A DNA stretch of 64,000 nt from Streptomyces luteolifulvus (GCF_008806595.1 NZ_VZRB01000011.1:39063-103062); one strand, 5' to 3'. Positions 41,200 to 50,543 are shown, counted from the stretch's first letter. Notes: generated from the sequence alone by a model not told the origin. Made by a program: numbers and translations.

Positions 41200-41205
41200 T
41201 GGGGC

Positions 41206-41925
41206 ATGACGGACCGTAGGGACGAACTCGCCGGAAATCTGGCGAAGGTGGAGGAGCGCATCACCGCCGCGTGCGTGGCCGCGGGGCGCAAGCGTGAAGA
41301 GGTGACCCTGATCGTGGTCACCAAGACCTATCCCGCGAGCGATGTGAGAGTCCTGTCGGAACTCGGTGTGCGCCATGTCGCCGAGAACCGCGACCAGGAC
41401 GCCGCACCCAAGGCCGCCGAATGCTCGGATCTGCCCCTTGTATGGCATTTTGTCGGGCAGTTGCAGACCAACAAGGTGCGATCCGTGGTCGGTTATGCGG
41501 ATCTCGTGCAGTCCGTCGATCGTTCCAGGCTGGTGACGGCTCTCTCGAAGGAGGCCGTACGGGCCGGGCGCGAGGTGGGGTGTCTCCTCCAGGTCGCGCT
41601 CGATGCGGGAGAGAGCGCGAGGGGCGAACGGGGAGGCGTGGCACCGGGCGGAATCGAAGAGTTGGCCGACCTCGTCGCCGAGGCTCCGGGGCTGCGGCTC
41701 GACGGGCTGATGACCGTCGCGCCGCTGACCGGGGAGTACGCGGGGCGTCAACGGGTGGCGTTCGAGCGGTTGATGGATTTGTCGACTGACCTGCGCCGAG
41801 CTCATCCGGCTGCGAACATGGTCTCAGCAGGGATGAGTGCGGACCTCGAGGAGGCCGTGGCCGCCGGGGCGACACATGTGCGCGTCGGTACCGCGGTACT
41901 CGGAGTCCGCCCCGGGCTCGGGTAA
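41206..41925 (+). CDS. YggS-family PLP homeostasis protein
   Basis: This 239-residue TIM-barrel PLP-binding protein is of the YggS/PLPBP family. The cofactor Lys lies in LIVVTKTYPASDV, with AENRDQDA (usually GENY-QE) after it and FVGQLQTNKVRSV; SAGMSADLEEAVAAGATHVRVGT closes the phosphate site. The family controls free PLP levels rather than catalysing a reaction. It begins 6 bases after pgeF, as in many Gram-positive division clusters. Confidence 0.93.
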   Translation: MTDRRDELAGNLAKVEERITAACVAAGRKREEVTLIVVTKTYPASDVRVLSELGVRHVAENRDQDAAPKAAECSDLPLVWHFVGQLQTNKVRSVVGYADLVQSVDRSRLVTALSKEAVRAGREVGCLLQVALDAGESARGERGGVAPGGIEELADLVAEAPGLRLDGLMTVAPLTGEYAGRQRVAFERLMDLSTDLRRAHPAANMVSAGMSADLEEAVAAGATHVRVGTAVLGVRPGLG

Positions 41926-42053
41926 CGTCGCCAGGAAGTCGGACCACAGCAGAAAATATGGTCAATGTCGCTGAAAGCGGGCATAACGACCTCGTGGATC
42001 GCGGGCACTTGGCAGTAGTCAGTCGATCCACCACAGAGCGGAGGACTCAGAGC

Positions 42054-42695
42054 ATGGCCGGCGCGATGCGCAAGATGGCGGTCTACCTCGGCCTCGTGGA
42101 GGACGATGGGTATGACGGCCGCGGTTTCGACCCCGACGACGACTTCGAACCCGAACTGGACCCGGAGCCCGAGCGGGACCACCGGCGGCACGAGCCGTCG
42201 CACCAGTCGCACCAGTCCCATCAGCTTCAAAGGGACGAATCGGTACGAGTGGTGCAGCCCTCGGCGCCGCGCGACCCGGTGCCGCATTCCGCTTCGTCGG
42301 TCGCGGAATCCGGGCGTCCGGCGCGTATCGCGCCCGTGGCGTCCATCACACAAGAACGCGCAAGCCTGGAGAAGAACGCACCGGTGATCATGCCCAAGGT
42401 CGTGTCGGAACGAGAGCCTTACCGGATCACCACACTTCACCCCCGGACCTACAACGAGGCCCGTACCATCGGGGAACACTTCCGTGAGGGCACCCCGGTG
42501 ATCATGAATCTGACTGAGATGGATGACACAGACGCGAAGCGACTTGTCGACTTTGCGGCGGGTTTGGTGTTTGGTCTTCACGGCAGCATCGAGCGGGTGA
42601 CGCAGAAGGTGTTCCTGTTGTCGCCTGCTAACGTCGATGTCACGGCGGAGGACAAGGCCCGCATCGCAGAGGGCGGGTTCTTCAACCAGAGCTGA
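42054..42695 (+). CDS. sepF: Cell division protein SepF
   Basis: This 213-residue protein anchors FtsZ to the membrane. The N-terminal MAGAMRKMAVYLGL can form the membrane-binding amphipathic helix. An acidic, His/Gln-rich linker (HQSHQSHQ) follows, then the C-terminal beta domain that binds the FtsZ tail (NEARTIGEHFREGTPVIMNL, RLVDFAAGLVFGLHGSIERV). ATG 42054 has GCGGAGG upstream; the in-frame extension to 41958 is rejected. SepF replaces FtsA, absent here. Confidence 0.94.
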   Translation: MAGAMRKMAVYLGLVEDDGYDGRGFDPDDDFEPELDPEPERDHRRHEPSHQSHQSHQLQRDESVRVVQPSAPRDPVPHSASSVAESGRPARIAPVASITQERASLEKNAPVIMPKVVSEREPYRITTLHPRTYNEARTIGEHFREGTPVIMNLTEMDDTDAKRLVDFAAGLVFGLHGSIERVTQKVFLLSPANVDVTAEDKARIAEGGFFNQS

Positions 42696-42757
42696 GACGC
42701 ACCACCGGAAACAGCAGTACCCAGCAGCACGAAACAGGGGAGAGGGAAGCACAAGCA

Positions 42758-43042
42758 ATGAGCGTGGTCCTGGATGTCGTCTACATCGCGCTGATGTGCT
42801 TCCTCATCGTGCTCATCTTCCGGTTGGTCATGGACTACGTCTTCCAGTTCGCCCGCTCGTGGCAACCCGGCAAGGCGATGGTGGTCGTTCTGGAGGCCAC
42901 CTACACTGTCACTGATCCACCGCTCAAGCTTCTGCGGCGGTTCATCCCGCCGCTGCGTCTCGGGGGCGTGGCGCTCGACCTGTCCTTCTTCGTACTGATG
43001 ATCATCGTCTACATCCTGATCTCCGTCGTGAGCCGGCTGTGA
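42758..43042 (+). CDS. YggT family membrane protein
   Basis: This 94-residue protein has two membrane helices (about 4-26 and 68-92) separated by a loop with the conserved family motif TDPPLKLLRRFIPPLRLGG. ATG 42758 follows GGGGAGAGGG. The gene sits between sepF and divIVA in most actinobacteria; its role in division or osmotic adaptation is not settled. Confidence 0.93.
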   Translation: MSVVLDVVYIALMCFLIVLIFRLVMDYVFQFARSWQPGKAMVVVLEATYTVTDPPLKLLRRFIPPLRLGGVALDLSFFVLMIIVYILISVVSRL

Positions 43043-43088
43043 ACGATACGGTCTTGCCGAATGCCGACGACTACGTTGAGGTGAAGAG

Positions 43089-44213
43089 ATGCCGTTGACC
43101 CCCGAGGATGTGCGGAACAAGCAGTTCACGACCGTCCGCCTCCGAGAAGGCTATGACGAGGACGAGGTCGATGCCTTCCTCGACGAGGTCGAAGCCGAAC
43201 TGACCCGCTTGCTCCGCGAGAACGAGGACCTGCGCGCCAAACTGGCCGCGGCCACGCGTGCTGCTGCCCAGAACCAGCAGAACATGCGCAAGCCTCCGGA
43301 ACCGCAGGATCAGCAGGGCATGCCCCCGGGCATGCAGCCCGGCATGCCGCAGCAGGGCATGCGCGGTCCCGGCGCTCCCGTCCCCGCCGGGATATCGGGC
43401 CCGCCGCAGCAGCCGATGGGTGGCCCCATGGGTGGTCCGCCCCAGCTGCCGAGCGGTGCCCCGCAGCTGCCCGCCGGCCCCGGCGGTCAGGGTGGTCCGC
43501 AGGGTCCCGGCCCGATGGGTCAGGGTCCGATGGGCCAGCCCCCGATGCAGCAGATGGGCGGCCCGATGGGCGGCCCCATGGGCGGTCCGATGGGCGGCCC
43601 CGGTCAGGCCCCTGGCGGCGACAGCGCCGCCCGTGTCCTCTCGCTGGCCCAGCAGACCGCCGACCAGGCGATCGCCGAGGCCCGCTCCGAAGCCAACAAG
43701 ATCGTCGGCGAGGCCCGCAGCCGCGCCGAGGGTCTCGAGCGTGACGCCCGTGCCAAGGCAGATGCACTGGAGCGGGACGCGCAGGAGAAGCACCGTGTCG
43801 CGATGGGCTCCCTGGAGTCCGCCCGCGCCACGCTGGAGCGCAAGGTCGAGGACCTGCGCGGCTTCGAGCGCGAGTACCGCACGCGGCTGAAGTCGTACCT
43901 GGAGTCGCAGCTGCGTCAGCTGGAGACCCAGGCCGACGACTCGCTGGCCCCGCCGCGCACTCCGGCGACCGCGTCGCTGCCGCCGTCCCCGGCGCCCTCC
44001 ATGGCTCCGGCCGGCGCGAGCGCGCCGTCGTACGGCGGCAACCAGGGCATGGGCGGTGGCCCGGCCCCTGCCGGCCCGTCCTACGGCGGTCAGCAGCAGA
44101 TGTCCCCGGCGATGACCCAGCCGATGGCGCCGGTGCGTCCGCAGGGCCCCGGTCCGATGGGGCAGGCTCCCTCGCCGATGCGCGGGTTTCTCATCGACGA
44201 GGACGACAACTGA
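43089..44213 (+). CDS. divIVA: Polar growth protein DivIVA
   Basis: This 374-residue coiled-coil protein marks hyphal tips and organises apical growth. The N-terminal domain is standard (LTPEDVRNKQFTTVRLREGYDEDEVDAFLD region), with coiled coils before and after an unusually long insert. The insert (about 70-175) is rich in Pro, Gly, Met and Gln with repeated PMGG. The second coiled coil (ADQAIAEARSEANKIVGEA) and a low-complexity C terminus ending RGFLIDEDDN are typical of Streptomyces. It ends the dcw cluster before a strong terminator. Confidence 0.96.
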   Translation: MPLTPEDVRNKQFTTVRLREGYDEDEVDAFLDEVEAELTRLLRENEDLRAKLAAATRAAAQNQQNMRKPPEPQDQQGMPPGMQPGMPQQGMRGPGAPVPAGISGPPQQPMGGPMGGPPQLPSGAPQLPAGPGGQGGPQGPGPMGQGPMGQPPMQQMGGPMGGPMGGPMGGPGQAPGGDSAARVLSLAQQTADQAIAEARSEANKIVGEARSRAEGLERDARAKADALERDAQEKHRVAMGSLESARATLERKVEDLRGFEREYRTRLKSYLESQLRQLETQADDSLAPPRTPATASLPPSPAPSMAPAGASAPSYGGNQGMGGGPAPAGPSYGGQQQMSPAMTQPMAPVRPQGPGPMGQAPSPMRGFLIDEDDN

Positions 44214-44249
44214 CGGTTGGTAGTACGCCGTAGGCGTCGGCAGCGTTCA

Positions 44250-44289
44250 GGGCGAGGCCCCGGAATTTGATACGGGGCCTCGCCCTTTT
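44250..44289 (+). terminator. Strong intrinsic terminator after divIVA
   Basis: GGGCGAGGCCCCG (44250-44262) and CGGGGCCTCGCCC (44273-44285) pair perfectly around a 10-base AT-rich loop and are followed by TTTT. It is one of the few classical T-tailed terminators here and closes the dcw cluster. Confidence 0.92.
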
Positions 44290-44351
44290 GCTGCCCGCGG
44301 TCGGGGAGTTGTTCGGGTGGGGGTGCGTTTGTACAGGGGGACGCAACGCCG

Positions 44352-44392
44352 AAGGCCTGGGACACGGAAGAAATTTCCGCGCCCCAGGCCTT
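44352..44392. terminator. Long hairpin after ileS
   Basis: AAGGCCTGGG (44352-44361) and CCCAGGCCTT (44383-44392) are perfect arms, and inner CGGAA/TTTCCG extends the stem with small bulges. It lies 83 bases downstream of the ileS stop and probably ends that gene and backs up the divIVA terminator. Confidence 0.8.
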
Positions 44393-44474
44393 GTTGGTTG
44401 CCCACCCGTGCCGCCCCAGCGGCACGACGGCCCGCGGACTGACGGCCCGCAGTGGGGAGACCCCTCGGTGCGAG

Positions 44475-47400
44475 CTACGCCTTGTGGAGGCGGAACGTCA
44501 GGGACAGGCCCTCGTCGGTGAACGGGGTGCCGTACGCCTCGTCCGCCTCGCCCTCGGCGAAGTCCGTCGCGAGGACCTCCTCCGCGATCAGCTCCGCGTG
44601 CCCGGTCAGCGCCGCGACGACCGCCGGGTCCGTGGAGGTCCAGCGGAGCGCGATGCGGTCGGCCACATCGAGGCCGCTGTTCTTGCGGGCCTCCTGGATC
44701 AGCCGGATCGCGTCACGGGCGAGGCCCGCCCGGCGAAGCTCCTCCGTGATCTCCAGGTCGAGCGCGACCGTCGCGCCCGAGTCGGAGGCGACCGACCAGC
44801 CTTCGCGCGGGGTCTCCGTGATGATGACCTCGTCCGGGGCGAGGGTGATCGTCTCGCCGTCGACCTCCACCGACGCCGTGCCCTCGCGCAGCGCCAGGGA
44901 CAGGGCGGCGGCGTCCGCGTCGGCGACGGCCCTGGCGACGTCCTGGACGCGTTTGCCGAACCGCTTGCCCAGGGCACGGAAGTTGGCCTTGGCCGTGGTG
45001 TCCACCAGGGAGCCGCCTACGTCCGACAGCGAGGCCAGGGACTCGACGTTCAGCTCCTCCGTGATCTGCGCGTGCAGTTCCGGGTTCAGCGCCTCGAAGC
45101 CCGCCGCCGCGACCAGCGCGCGCTGCAGCGGCTGGCGTGTCTTCACGCCCGACTCCGCGCGCGTGGCACGGCCCAGCTCCACCAGCCGGCGCACCAGCAC
45201 CATCTGCTTCGACAGCTCCGGGTCGATCGCGGTGAGGTCCGCCTCCGGCCAGGACGCCAGGTGCACCGACTCCGGGGCGCCGGGTGTGACCGGCACGACC
45301 AGGTCCTGCCAGACCCGCTCGGTGATGAACGGGGTCAGCGGGGCCATCAGCTTCGTGACCGTCTCGACGACCTCGTGCAGGGTGCGCAGCGCCGCCTTGT
45401 CACCCTGCCAGAAGCGGCGGCGGGACCGGCGGACGTACCAGTTCGACAGGTCGTCGACGAACGCCGACAGGAGCTTGCCGGCGCGCTGCGTGTCGTACGC
45501 CTCCAGGGCCTGTGTCACCTGGTCGGTGAGCGCGTGGAGTTCGGACAGCAGCCAGCGGTCGAGGACGGGCCGGTCCGCGGGGGCCGGGTCCGCCTCGCTG
45601 GGCGCCCAGTCGGACGTACGCGCGTACAGGGCCTGGAAGGCGACCGTGTTCCAGTACGTGAGGAGCGTCTTGCGGACGACCTCCTGGATGGTGCCGTGGC
45701 CCACCCGGCGGGCCGCCCAGGGGGAGCCGCCGGCCGCCATGAACCAGCGGACCGCGTCCGCCCCGTGCTGGTCCATGAGCGGGATCGGCTGGAGGATGTT
45801 GCCCAGGTGCTTGGACATCTTGCGGCCGTCCTCGGCGAGGATGTGGCCGAGGCAGACGACGTTCTCGTACGACGACTTGTCGAAGACCAGCGTGCCGACC
45901 GCCATCAGCGTGTAGAACCAGCCGCGGGTCTGGTCGATGGCCTCGCTGATGAACTGCGCCGGGTAGCGGGACTCGAACAGCTCCTTGTTCTTGTACGGGT
46001 AGCCCCACTGCGCGAACGGCATCGAACCCGAGTCGTACCAGGCGTCGATGACCTCCGGCACGCGCGTGGCCGTCTTCTCGCACTGCGGGCACGCGAAGGT
46101 GACGTCGTCGATGTACGGGCGGTGCGGGTCGAGGGCGGACTGGTCGGTGCCGGTCAGCTCGGTCAGCTCCGCGCGGGAGCCGACGACGGTGAGGTGGTCG
46201 TCCTCGCAGCGCCAGATCGGCAGCGGGGTTCCCCAGTAGCGGTTGCGGGACAGCGCCCAGTCGATGTTGTTGTTCAGCCAGTCGCCGTACCGGCCGTGCT
46301 TGACGGTGTCCGGGTACCAGTTGGTGTTCTCGTTCTCCTGGAGGAGACGGTCCTTGATCGCGGTGGTGCGGATGTACCAGGACGGCTGCGCGTAGTAGAG
46401 GAGCGCGGTGTGGCAGCGCCAGCAGTGCGGGTAGCTGTGCTCGTACGGGATGTGCCGGAACAGCAGACCACGGCTGTGGAGGTCCTCGGTGAGCCGTTCG
46501 TCCGCCTTCTTGAAGAAGACACCGCCGACGAGGGGGACGTCCTCCTCGAAGGTGCCGTCGGGGCGGACCGGGTTCACGACCGGCAGGCCGTAGGCCCGGC
46601 AGACCTTGAGGTCGTCCTCACCGAAAGCGGGGGACTGGTGGACCAGACCCGTACCGTCCTCGGTCGTGACGTACTCGGCGTTGACCACGAAATGGGCCGG
46701 CTCCGGGAACTCCACGAGCTCGAACGGACGTTGATACGTCCAGCGCTCCATCTCGGCGCCGGTGAAGGTCCGGCCGGTCGTCTCCCAGCCCTCGCCGAGC
46801 GCCTTGGCGACCAGCGGCTCGGCGACGACGAGCTGCTCCTCGCCGTTCGTCGCCACCACATAGGTGACCTCGGGGTGGGCGGCGACCGCGGTGTTGGAGA
46901 CCAAGGTCCAAGGGGTCGTCGTCCACACCAGGAGCGCGGCCTGGCCGGCGAGCGGACCGGAGGTGAGGGGGAAACGGACGTACACGGACGGGTCGACGAC
47001 CGTCTCGTAGCCCTGCGCCAGCTCGTGGTCCGACAGGCCCGTGCCGCAGCGCGGACACCAGGGGGCGACGCGGTGGTCCTGGACCAGCAGGCCCTTCTTG
47101 AAGATCTCCTTCAGCGACCACCACACGGACTCGATGTACTCGGGCTCCATCGTGACGTACGCGTCGTCGAGGTCGACCCAGTAGCCCATGCGGGTCGTCA
47201 GGTCGGAGAACGCGTCGGTGTGGCGGAGCACGGACTCACGGCACCTGGCGTTGAACTCGGCGATGCCGTACGCCTCGATGTCCTGCTTGCCGCTGAAGCC
47301 GAGCTCCTTCTCCACCGCCAGCTCCACCGGCAGGCCGTGGCAGTCCCAGCCGGCCTTGCGGGCCACGTGGTAGCCGCGCATGGTGCGGAAGCGGGGGAAG

Positions 47401-47612
47401 ACGTCCTTGAAGACGCGCGCCTCGATGTGGTGGGCGCCCGGCATGCCGTTGGCGGTGGGCGGGCCCTCGTAGAACACCCACTCGGGGCGGCCCTCGGACT
47501 GCTCCAGGCTCTTGGCGAAGATCTTCTGCTCGCGCCAGAAGTCGAGCACCGCGTGCTCGAGCGCGGGCAGGTCGACCTGGGCGGGCACCTGGCGGTACGT
47601 CGGCGTTGTCAT
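44475..47612 (-). CDS. ileS: Isoleucyl-tRNA synthetase
   Basis: This 1045-residue class I synthetase is of the longer type. The HIGH-equivalent is in PPTANGMPGAHHIEARVFKD, the KMSKS loop is DGRKMSKHLGN, and an editing domain lies between. Cys pairs CPRCG, CWRC and CPQC in the insert may bind zinc. ATG 47612 has GGAGG at 47627-47623. A translational T-box precedes it. Its size and motifs resemble the eukaryote-like IleS that can confer mupirocin tolerance, but I cannot confirm that from sequence alone. Confidence 0.95.
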   Translation of the reverse strand: MTTPTYRQVPAQVDLPALEHAVLDFWREQKIFAKSLEQSEGRPEWVFYEGPPTANGMPGAHHIEARVFKDVFPRFRTMRGYHVARKAGWDCHGLPVELAVEKELGFSGKQDIEAYGIAEFNARCRESVLRHTDAFSDLTTRMGYWVDLDDAYVTMEPEYIESVWWSLKEIFKKGLLVQDHRVAPWCPRCGTGLSDHELAQGYETVVDPSVYVRFPLTSGPLAGQAALLVWTTTPWTLVSNTAVAAHPEVTYVVATNGEEQLVVAEPLVAKALGEGWETTGRTFTGAEMERWTYQRPFELVEFPEPAHFVVNAEYVTTEDGTGLVHQSPAFGEDDLKVCRAYGLPVVNPVRPDGTFEEDVPLVGGVFFKKADERLTEDLHSRGLLFRHIPYEHSYPHCWRCHTALLYYAQPSWYIRTTAIKDRLLQENENTNWYPDTVKHGRYGDWLNNNIDWALSRNRYWGTPLPIWRCEDDHLTVVGSRAELTELTGTDQSALDPHRPYIDDVTFACPQCEKTATRVPEVIDAWYDSGSMPFAQWGYPYKNKELFESRYPAQFISEAIDQTRGWFYTLMAVGTLVFDKSSYENVVCLGHILAEDGRKMSKHLGNILQPIPLMDQHGADAVRWFMAAGGSPWAARRVGHGTIQEVVRKTLLTYWNTVAFQALYARTSDWAPSEADPAPADRPVLDRWLLSELHALTDQVTQALEAYDTQRAGKLLSAFVDDLSNWYVRRSRRRFWQGDKAALRTLHEVVETVTKLMAPLTPFITERVWQDLVVPVTPGAPESVHLASWPEADLTAIDPELSKQMVLVRRLVELGRATRAESGVKTRQPLQRALVAAAGFEALNPELHAQITEELNVESLASLSDVGGSLVDTTAKANFRALGKRFGKRVQDVARAVADADAAALSLALREGTASVEVDGETITLAPDEVIITETPREGWSVASDSGATVALDLEITEELRRAGLARDAIRLIQEARKNSGLDVADRIALRWTSTDPAVVAALTGHAELIAEEVLATDFAEGEADEAYGTPFTDEGLSLTFRLHKA

Positions 47613-47689
47613 CAGCGGGCTTCCTCCGGCGGACTTGCTGCCTTCCGTCCGGAGGGACGAGAGCTACGTCTGTGCGTACGCCGTCTGCG

Positions 47690-47900
47690 GCGCGCTCCCG
47701 CGGTACCACCCTCCTTGGCTCCCCGGTGCACCGTGCACACCGGCGAGCCCCCTCATTGGGGTCGCGATGCCGGTTCTACCGCCCCTCACGGGGTTTCTTC
47801 CGGCGGCTCCGGGGTGATCTTCACATCGCGCTCGCCCCCGGGCTTCCACCGTCCCCGGGTCGCTCTGGGCTGCGTACGTCGCTACTCGTCCCCATCCATG
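47690..47900 (-). ncRNA. T-box leader of ileS (translational)
   Basis: On the minus strand the T-box sequence TGGTACCGCGG (47708-47698) matches the tRNA-acceptor-binding consensus exactly. An upstream GACGAGTAGC block and an ATC triplet at 47818-47816 in GAAGATCACC suggest a short stem I with an Ile specifier. Downstream, CCTCCGG (47655-47649) can pair with CCGGAGG (47629-47623), which holds the ileS ribosome site. Uncharged tRNA-Ile should free it. This fits the actinobacterial ileS translational T-boxes. Confidence 0.88.
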
Positions 47901-48204
47901 CTTTTCGCTCCGCCCAGTGTACGGCGCGACGGCGACAGCGGCCGACCGCTTTTCCGCTCCGGGGAGTGAGGTGGCGCTATGCCGTTTATGACCCGAATGG
48001 CGAGGGTACGAGTGTTCGGATTCCGGGAGGCCGAGCTTGGCGGATTACCCCGCGGGGAGCTGGGCACAACGCATGCAGGCTGCCGCGCGGCATGCGCGAG
48101 GCGGGCGAATCGGGCGGTGTGCCCCGTTGCCGCGGGACTCAAGTCGATTTATCGTCCCAGCACGATTCGCGAGCAAGATCACAATATGTGAAGGGGCCGC
48201 GGCC

Positions 48205-49821
48205 ATGGTGGCGAAGAAGACCGCCGTACAGCAGTCGGCATCCGGCAGACCCACGAGTGCCAGGGTCTCCGGCAGTGCGGCCAAGGAGCTCGGCGGGAAG
48301 AAGAGCACGCAGGGGGGGGCCGCCGGGCGTGAGGGCAAGACCGTGAAGACGGTGGGCACGGGTGCGCAGGGGGCGCAGAGGGCTGCGCCGGAACGGTCGG
48401 CTGCCGAGACGGCGCCCGAGAGGGCGGCGGCGGGGAAGCCGGCGTCTGAGGGGGCGGTGCCTGCGCGGACCGCGGCGAGGAAGACGGCCTCTGAGAAGGC
48501 CGTGGCGAAGAAGGCGGTGCCTGGGAAGGCGGGGGCGGAGCAGACAGGGCCCGAGAAGGCGGCGGCGAGGAAGACGGCGCCCGGGAAGGGCGCGGCCAAG
48601 AAGGCAGCCGCTGAGACGGGGGCTGCCGGCAAGCGGGCGTCCGGGAAAGCGGCCGCCCCCGAGAAGGCGGCCGTCAAGAAGCCGGGGCCTGAGAAGACGG
48701 CTGTGGAGAAGGCGGCCACGGCGAAGAAGACCGCTGGGAAAAAGGCCGCCGAGAAGAAGAGCGCCGCTGCGACGGCCGCCACCAGGAAGGCGGCGGCTGC
48801 TTCCAAGGCGGCTCCTTCGAAGAAGGCAGCCGAGGGGGCGGGGCCCGAGAGAGCGGCGGTCCAGGAGGGGGCGGCCGGAAGGAAGGCGATGACCACCAAG
48901 GCCGCGAAGAAGGAGCCGGGCAAGAAGGCCGTGGCCAAGGAGGCAGTGGCCAAGAGGGCGGCCGTGAAGAAGGCGGTGGCGGAGAGGGCCGTCGAGTCGG
49001 CGGCCGAGGAGCAGGCGACCGCGAGGAAGGTCGTGGCCAAGGAGGCAGCGGCAAGGAAGGCCGCCGTGAAGAAGGCGGTCACGGAGACGGCCGGGGGGAC
49101 GGCGGCCACCAAGAAGCCGACCGCGAAGAAGCCGAGCGCGAAGAAGAGGGCCGCGGAGAAGTCGGCCGCGACGAAGACGACCGCGAAGAAGGCGGCACCG
49201 AAGAAGACGGCCGCCGAGCGGGCCACCGCCCGTCCGGGTGCCGTCGTGCAGGGGGGCGTCGCCCCGAAGAGTGCGGCCAAGAAGAGCAGGGCCAAGAAGG
49301 CGGGCGCGGCCGAGGCCGCGGAGCAGACGGGAGCCACGACAGTGGTTGCGAAGAAGACTCCTGGCACGGCCGCAGCGGCGAAGACCGCCGTACCGAAGGC
49401 ACGGGTCGCCGCGGCGGTGGAGCCGGGCGAGCTCGCGGTGCGCCCCGGTGAGGACCCCTGGACCCCGGAAGAGGTCGAGGAGGCCCGCGCCGAGCTGCTG
49501 TCCGAGGAGCAGCGGCTGCGCGACGAGATCACCTCGTCCGAGAACGCCGTCGCCGGTCTGATGCGGGACTCCGGGGACGGCGCGGGCGACGACCAGGCGG
49601 ACACCGGCACCAAGAACATCACCCGCGAGCACGAGCTGGCCCTGGCGGCCAACGCGCGGGAGATGCTCGTCCAGACCGACCGTGCCCTCCAGCGGCTCGA
49701 CGCGGGCACCTACGGCCTGTGCGAGAACTGCGGCAACCCCATCGGCAAGGCCCGGATGCAGGCCTTCCCGCGGGCCACCCTGTGCGTGGAGTGCAAGCAG
49801 AAGCAGGAGCGACGGTACTGA
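48205..49821 (+). CDS. TraR/DksA-type zinc-finger protein with Lys/Ala-rich domain
   Basis: This 538-residue protein has a low-complexity N-terminal region (about 1-400), almost entirely Lys, Ala, Gly, Glu and Pro with AAKKT/AKKA repeats, resembling histone H1-like proteins. A DksA/TraR C terminus has an acidic coiled coil (VEEARAELLSEEQRLRDEI) and the zinc finger CENCG-x-CVECK near residue 505-530. DksA relatives act at the RNA polymerase secondary channel; the basic part could bind DNA. ATG 48205 follows AAGGGG. An extension to 48037 is open but unlikely. Confidence 0.88.
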   Translation: MVAKKTAVQQSASGRPTSARVSGSAAKELGGKKSTQGGAAGREGKTVKTVGTGAQGAQRAAPERSAAETAPERAAAGKPASEGAVPARTAARKTASEKAVAKKAVPGKAGAEQTGPEKAAARKTAPGKGAAKKAAAETGAAGKRASGKAAAPEKAAVKKPGPEKTAVEKAATAKKTAGKKAAEKKSAAATAATRKAAAASKAAPSKKAAEGAGPERAAVQEGAAGRKAMTTKAAKKEPGKKAVAKEAVAKRAAVKKAVAERAVESAAEEQATARKVVAKEAAARKAAVKKAVTETAGGTAATKKPTAKKPSAKKRAAEKSAATKTTAKKAAPKKTAAERATARPGAVVQGGVAPKSAAKKSRAKKAGAAEAAEQTGATTVVAKKTPGTAAAAKTAVPKARVAAAVEPGELAVRPGEDPWTPEEVEEARAELLSEEQRLRDEITSSENAVAGLMRDSGDGAGDDQADTGTKNITREHELALAANAREMLVQTDRALQRLDAGTYGLCENCGNPIGKARMQAFPRATLCVECKQKQERRY

Positions 49822-49891
49822 GGGGTGGCTGGGCGGCTGCGGGTGTGCCGTACCCTCGTCCTCAGTCAGGTACCTAGGTTGAGGGACTCAC

Positions 49892-50491
49892 GTGGCAGAG
49901 GCGGAGCGCATCATCGGTACGCCGGATTCCCCGGAGGGGGACGGGGCCGAGCCGGGGCAGTCGTCGCGTCCGGACGGGCAGGTCGGCGATGGCGCGCGGC
50001 CCAGGGGCAAGCGGCGTGTCGCCGTCCTGTTCGCGGTCGCTGTATTCGCGTATGTCATCGACCTGGTCAGCAAGTTGATCGTGGTCGCGAAGCTGGAGCA
50101 CCACGCACCGATCGAGATCATCGGGGACTGGCTGAAGTTCGAGGCGATCCGCAACGCGGGTGCCGCCTTCGGCTTCGGTGAGGCGTTCACCGTGATCTTC
50201 ACGCTGATCGCCGCGGCCGTGATCGTGGTGATCGCCCGGCTTGCCCGCAAGCTCTACAGCCTGCCCTGGGCGATCGCGCTCGGTCTGCTCCTCGGGGGCG
50301 CGCTCGGCAACCTCACCGACCGGATCTTCCGCTCTCCGGGCGTCTTCGAGGGCGCGGTCGTCGACTTCATCGCGCCCAAGCACTTCGCCGTCTTCAACCT
50401 CGCCGACTCGGCGATCGTGTGCGGCGGCATCCTGATCGTGTTGCTGTCGTTCAAGGGGCTCGACCCGGACGGGACCGTTCACAAGGACTGA
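49892..50491 (+). CDS. lspA: Lipoprotein signal peptidase
   Basis: This 199-residue aspartic peptidase cleaves diacylated prolipoproteins. It has four membrane helices. Family motifs are IRNAGAAFGFGE, LGGALGNLTDRIFR and FAVFNLADSAIVCGG, giving the two catalytic Asp. A hydrophilic N-terminal extension of about 45 residues is longer than in E. coli but usual in Streptomyces. GTG 49892 has GAGGG upstream. It forms a pair with the downstream pseudouridine synthase gene, a common arrangement. Confidence 0.95.
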   Translation: MAEAERIIGTPDSPEGDGAEPGQSSRPDGQVGDGARPRGKRRVAVLFAVAVFAYVIDLVSKLIVVAKLEHHAPIEIIGDWLKFEAIRNAGAAFGFGEAFTVIFTLIAAAVIVVIARLARKLYSLPWAIALGLLLGGALGNLTDRIFRSPGVFEGAVVDFIAPKHFAVFNLADSAIVCGGILIVLLSFKGLDPDGTVHKD

Positions 50492-50543
50492 TTTCGCCGG
50501 GGGTGGCCACAGGCTGCCGTACGGCCGTGTCTCACCCGTCCGG

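Noticed and set aside
41958..42053. N-terminal extension of SepF
   Set aside because: The membrane-binding helix starts at 42054 and is preceded by a good ribosome site.
43300..43620. PMGG-encoding repeats in divIVA as an unstable tandem repeat
   Set aside because: The units are short, in frame and typical of the Streptomyces DivIVA linker.
44391..47969. A 1192-codon open frame antisense to ileS
   Set aside because: It is a shadow of the minus-strand ileS codons in very GC-rich DNA; its protein is Arg/Val/His-rich without family motifs.
48407..49400. AAG/GCC-rich repeats as a tandem or CRISPR-like array
   Set aside because: They are degenerate Lys/Ala codons inside one reading frame with no regular repeat-spacer unit.
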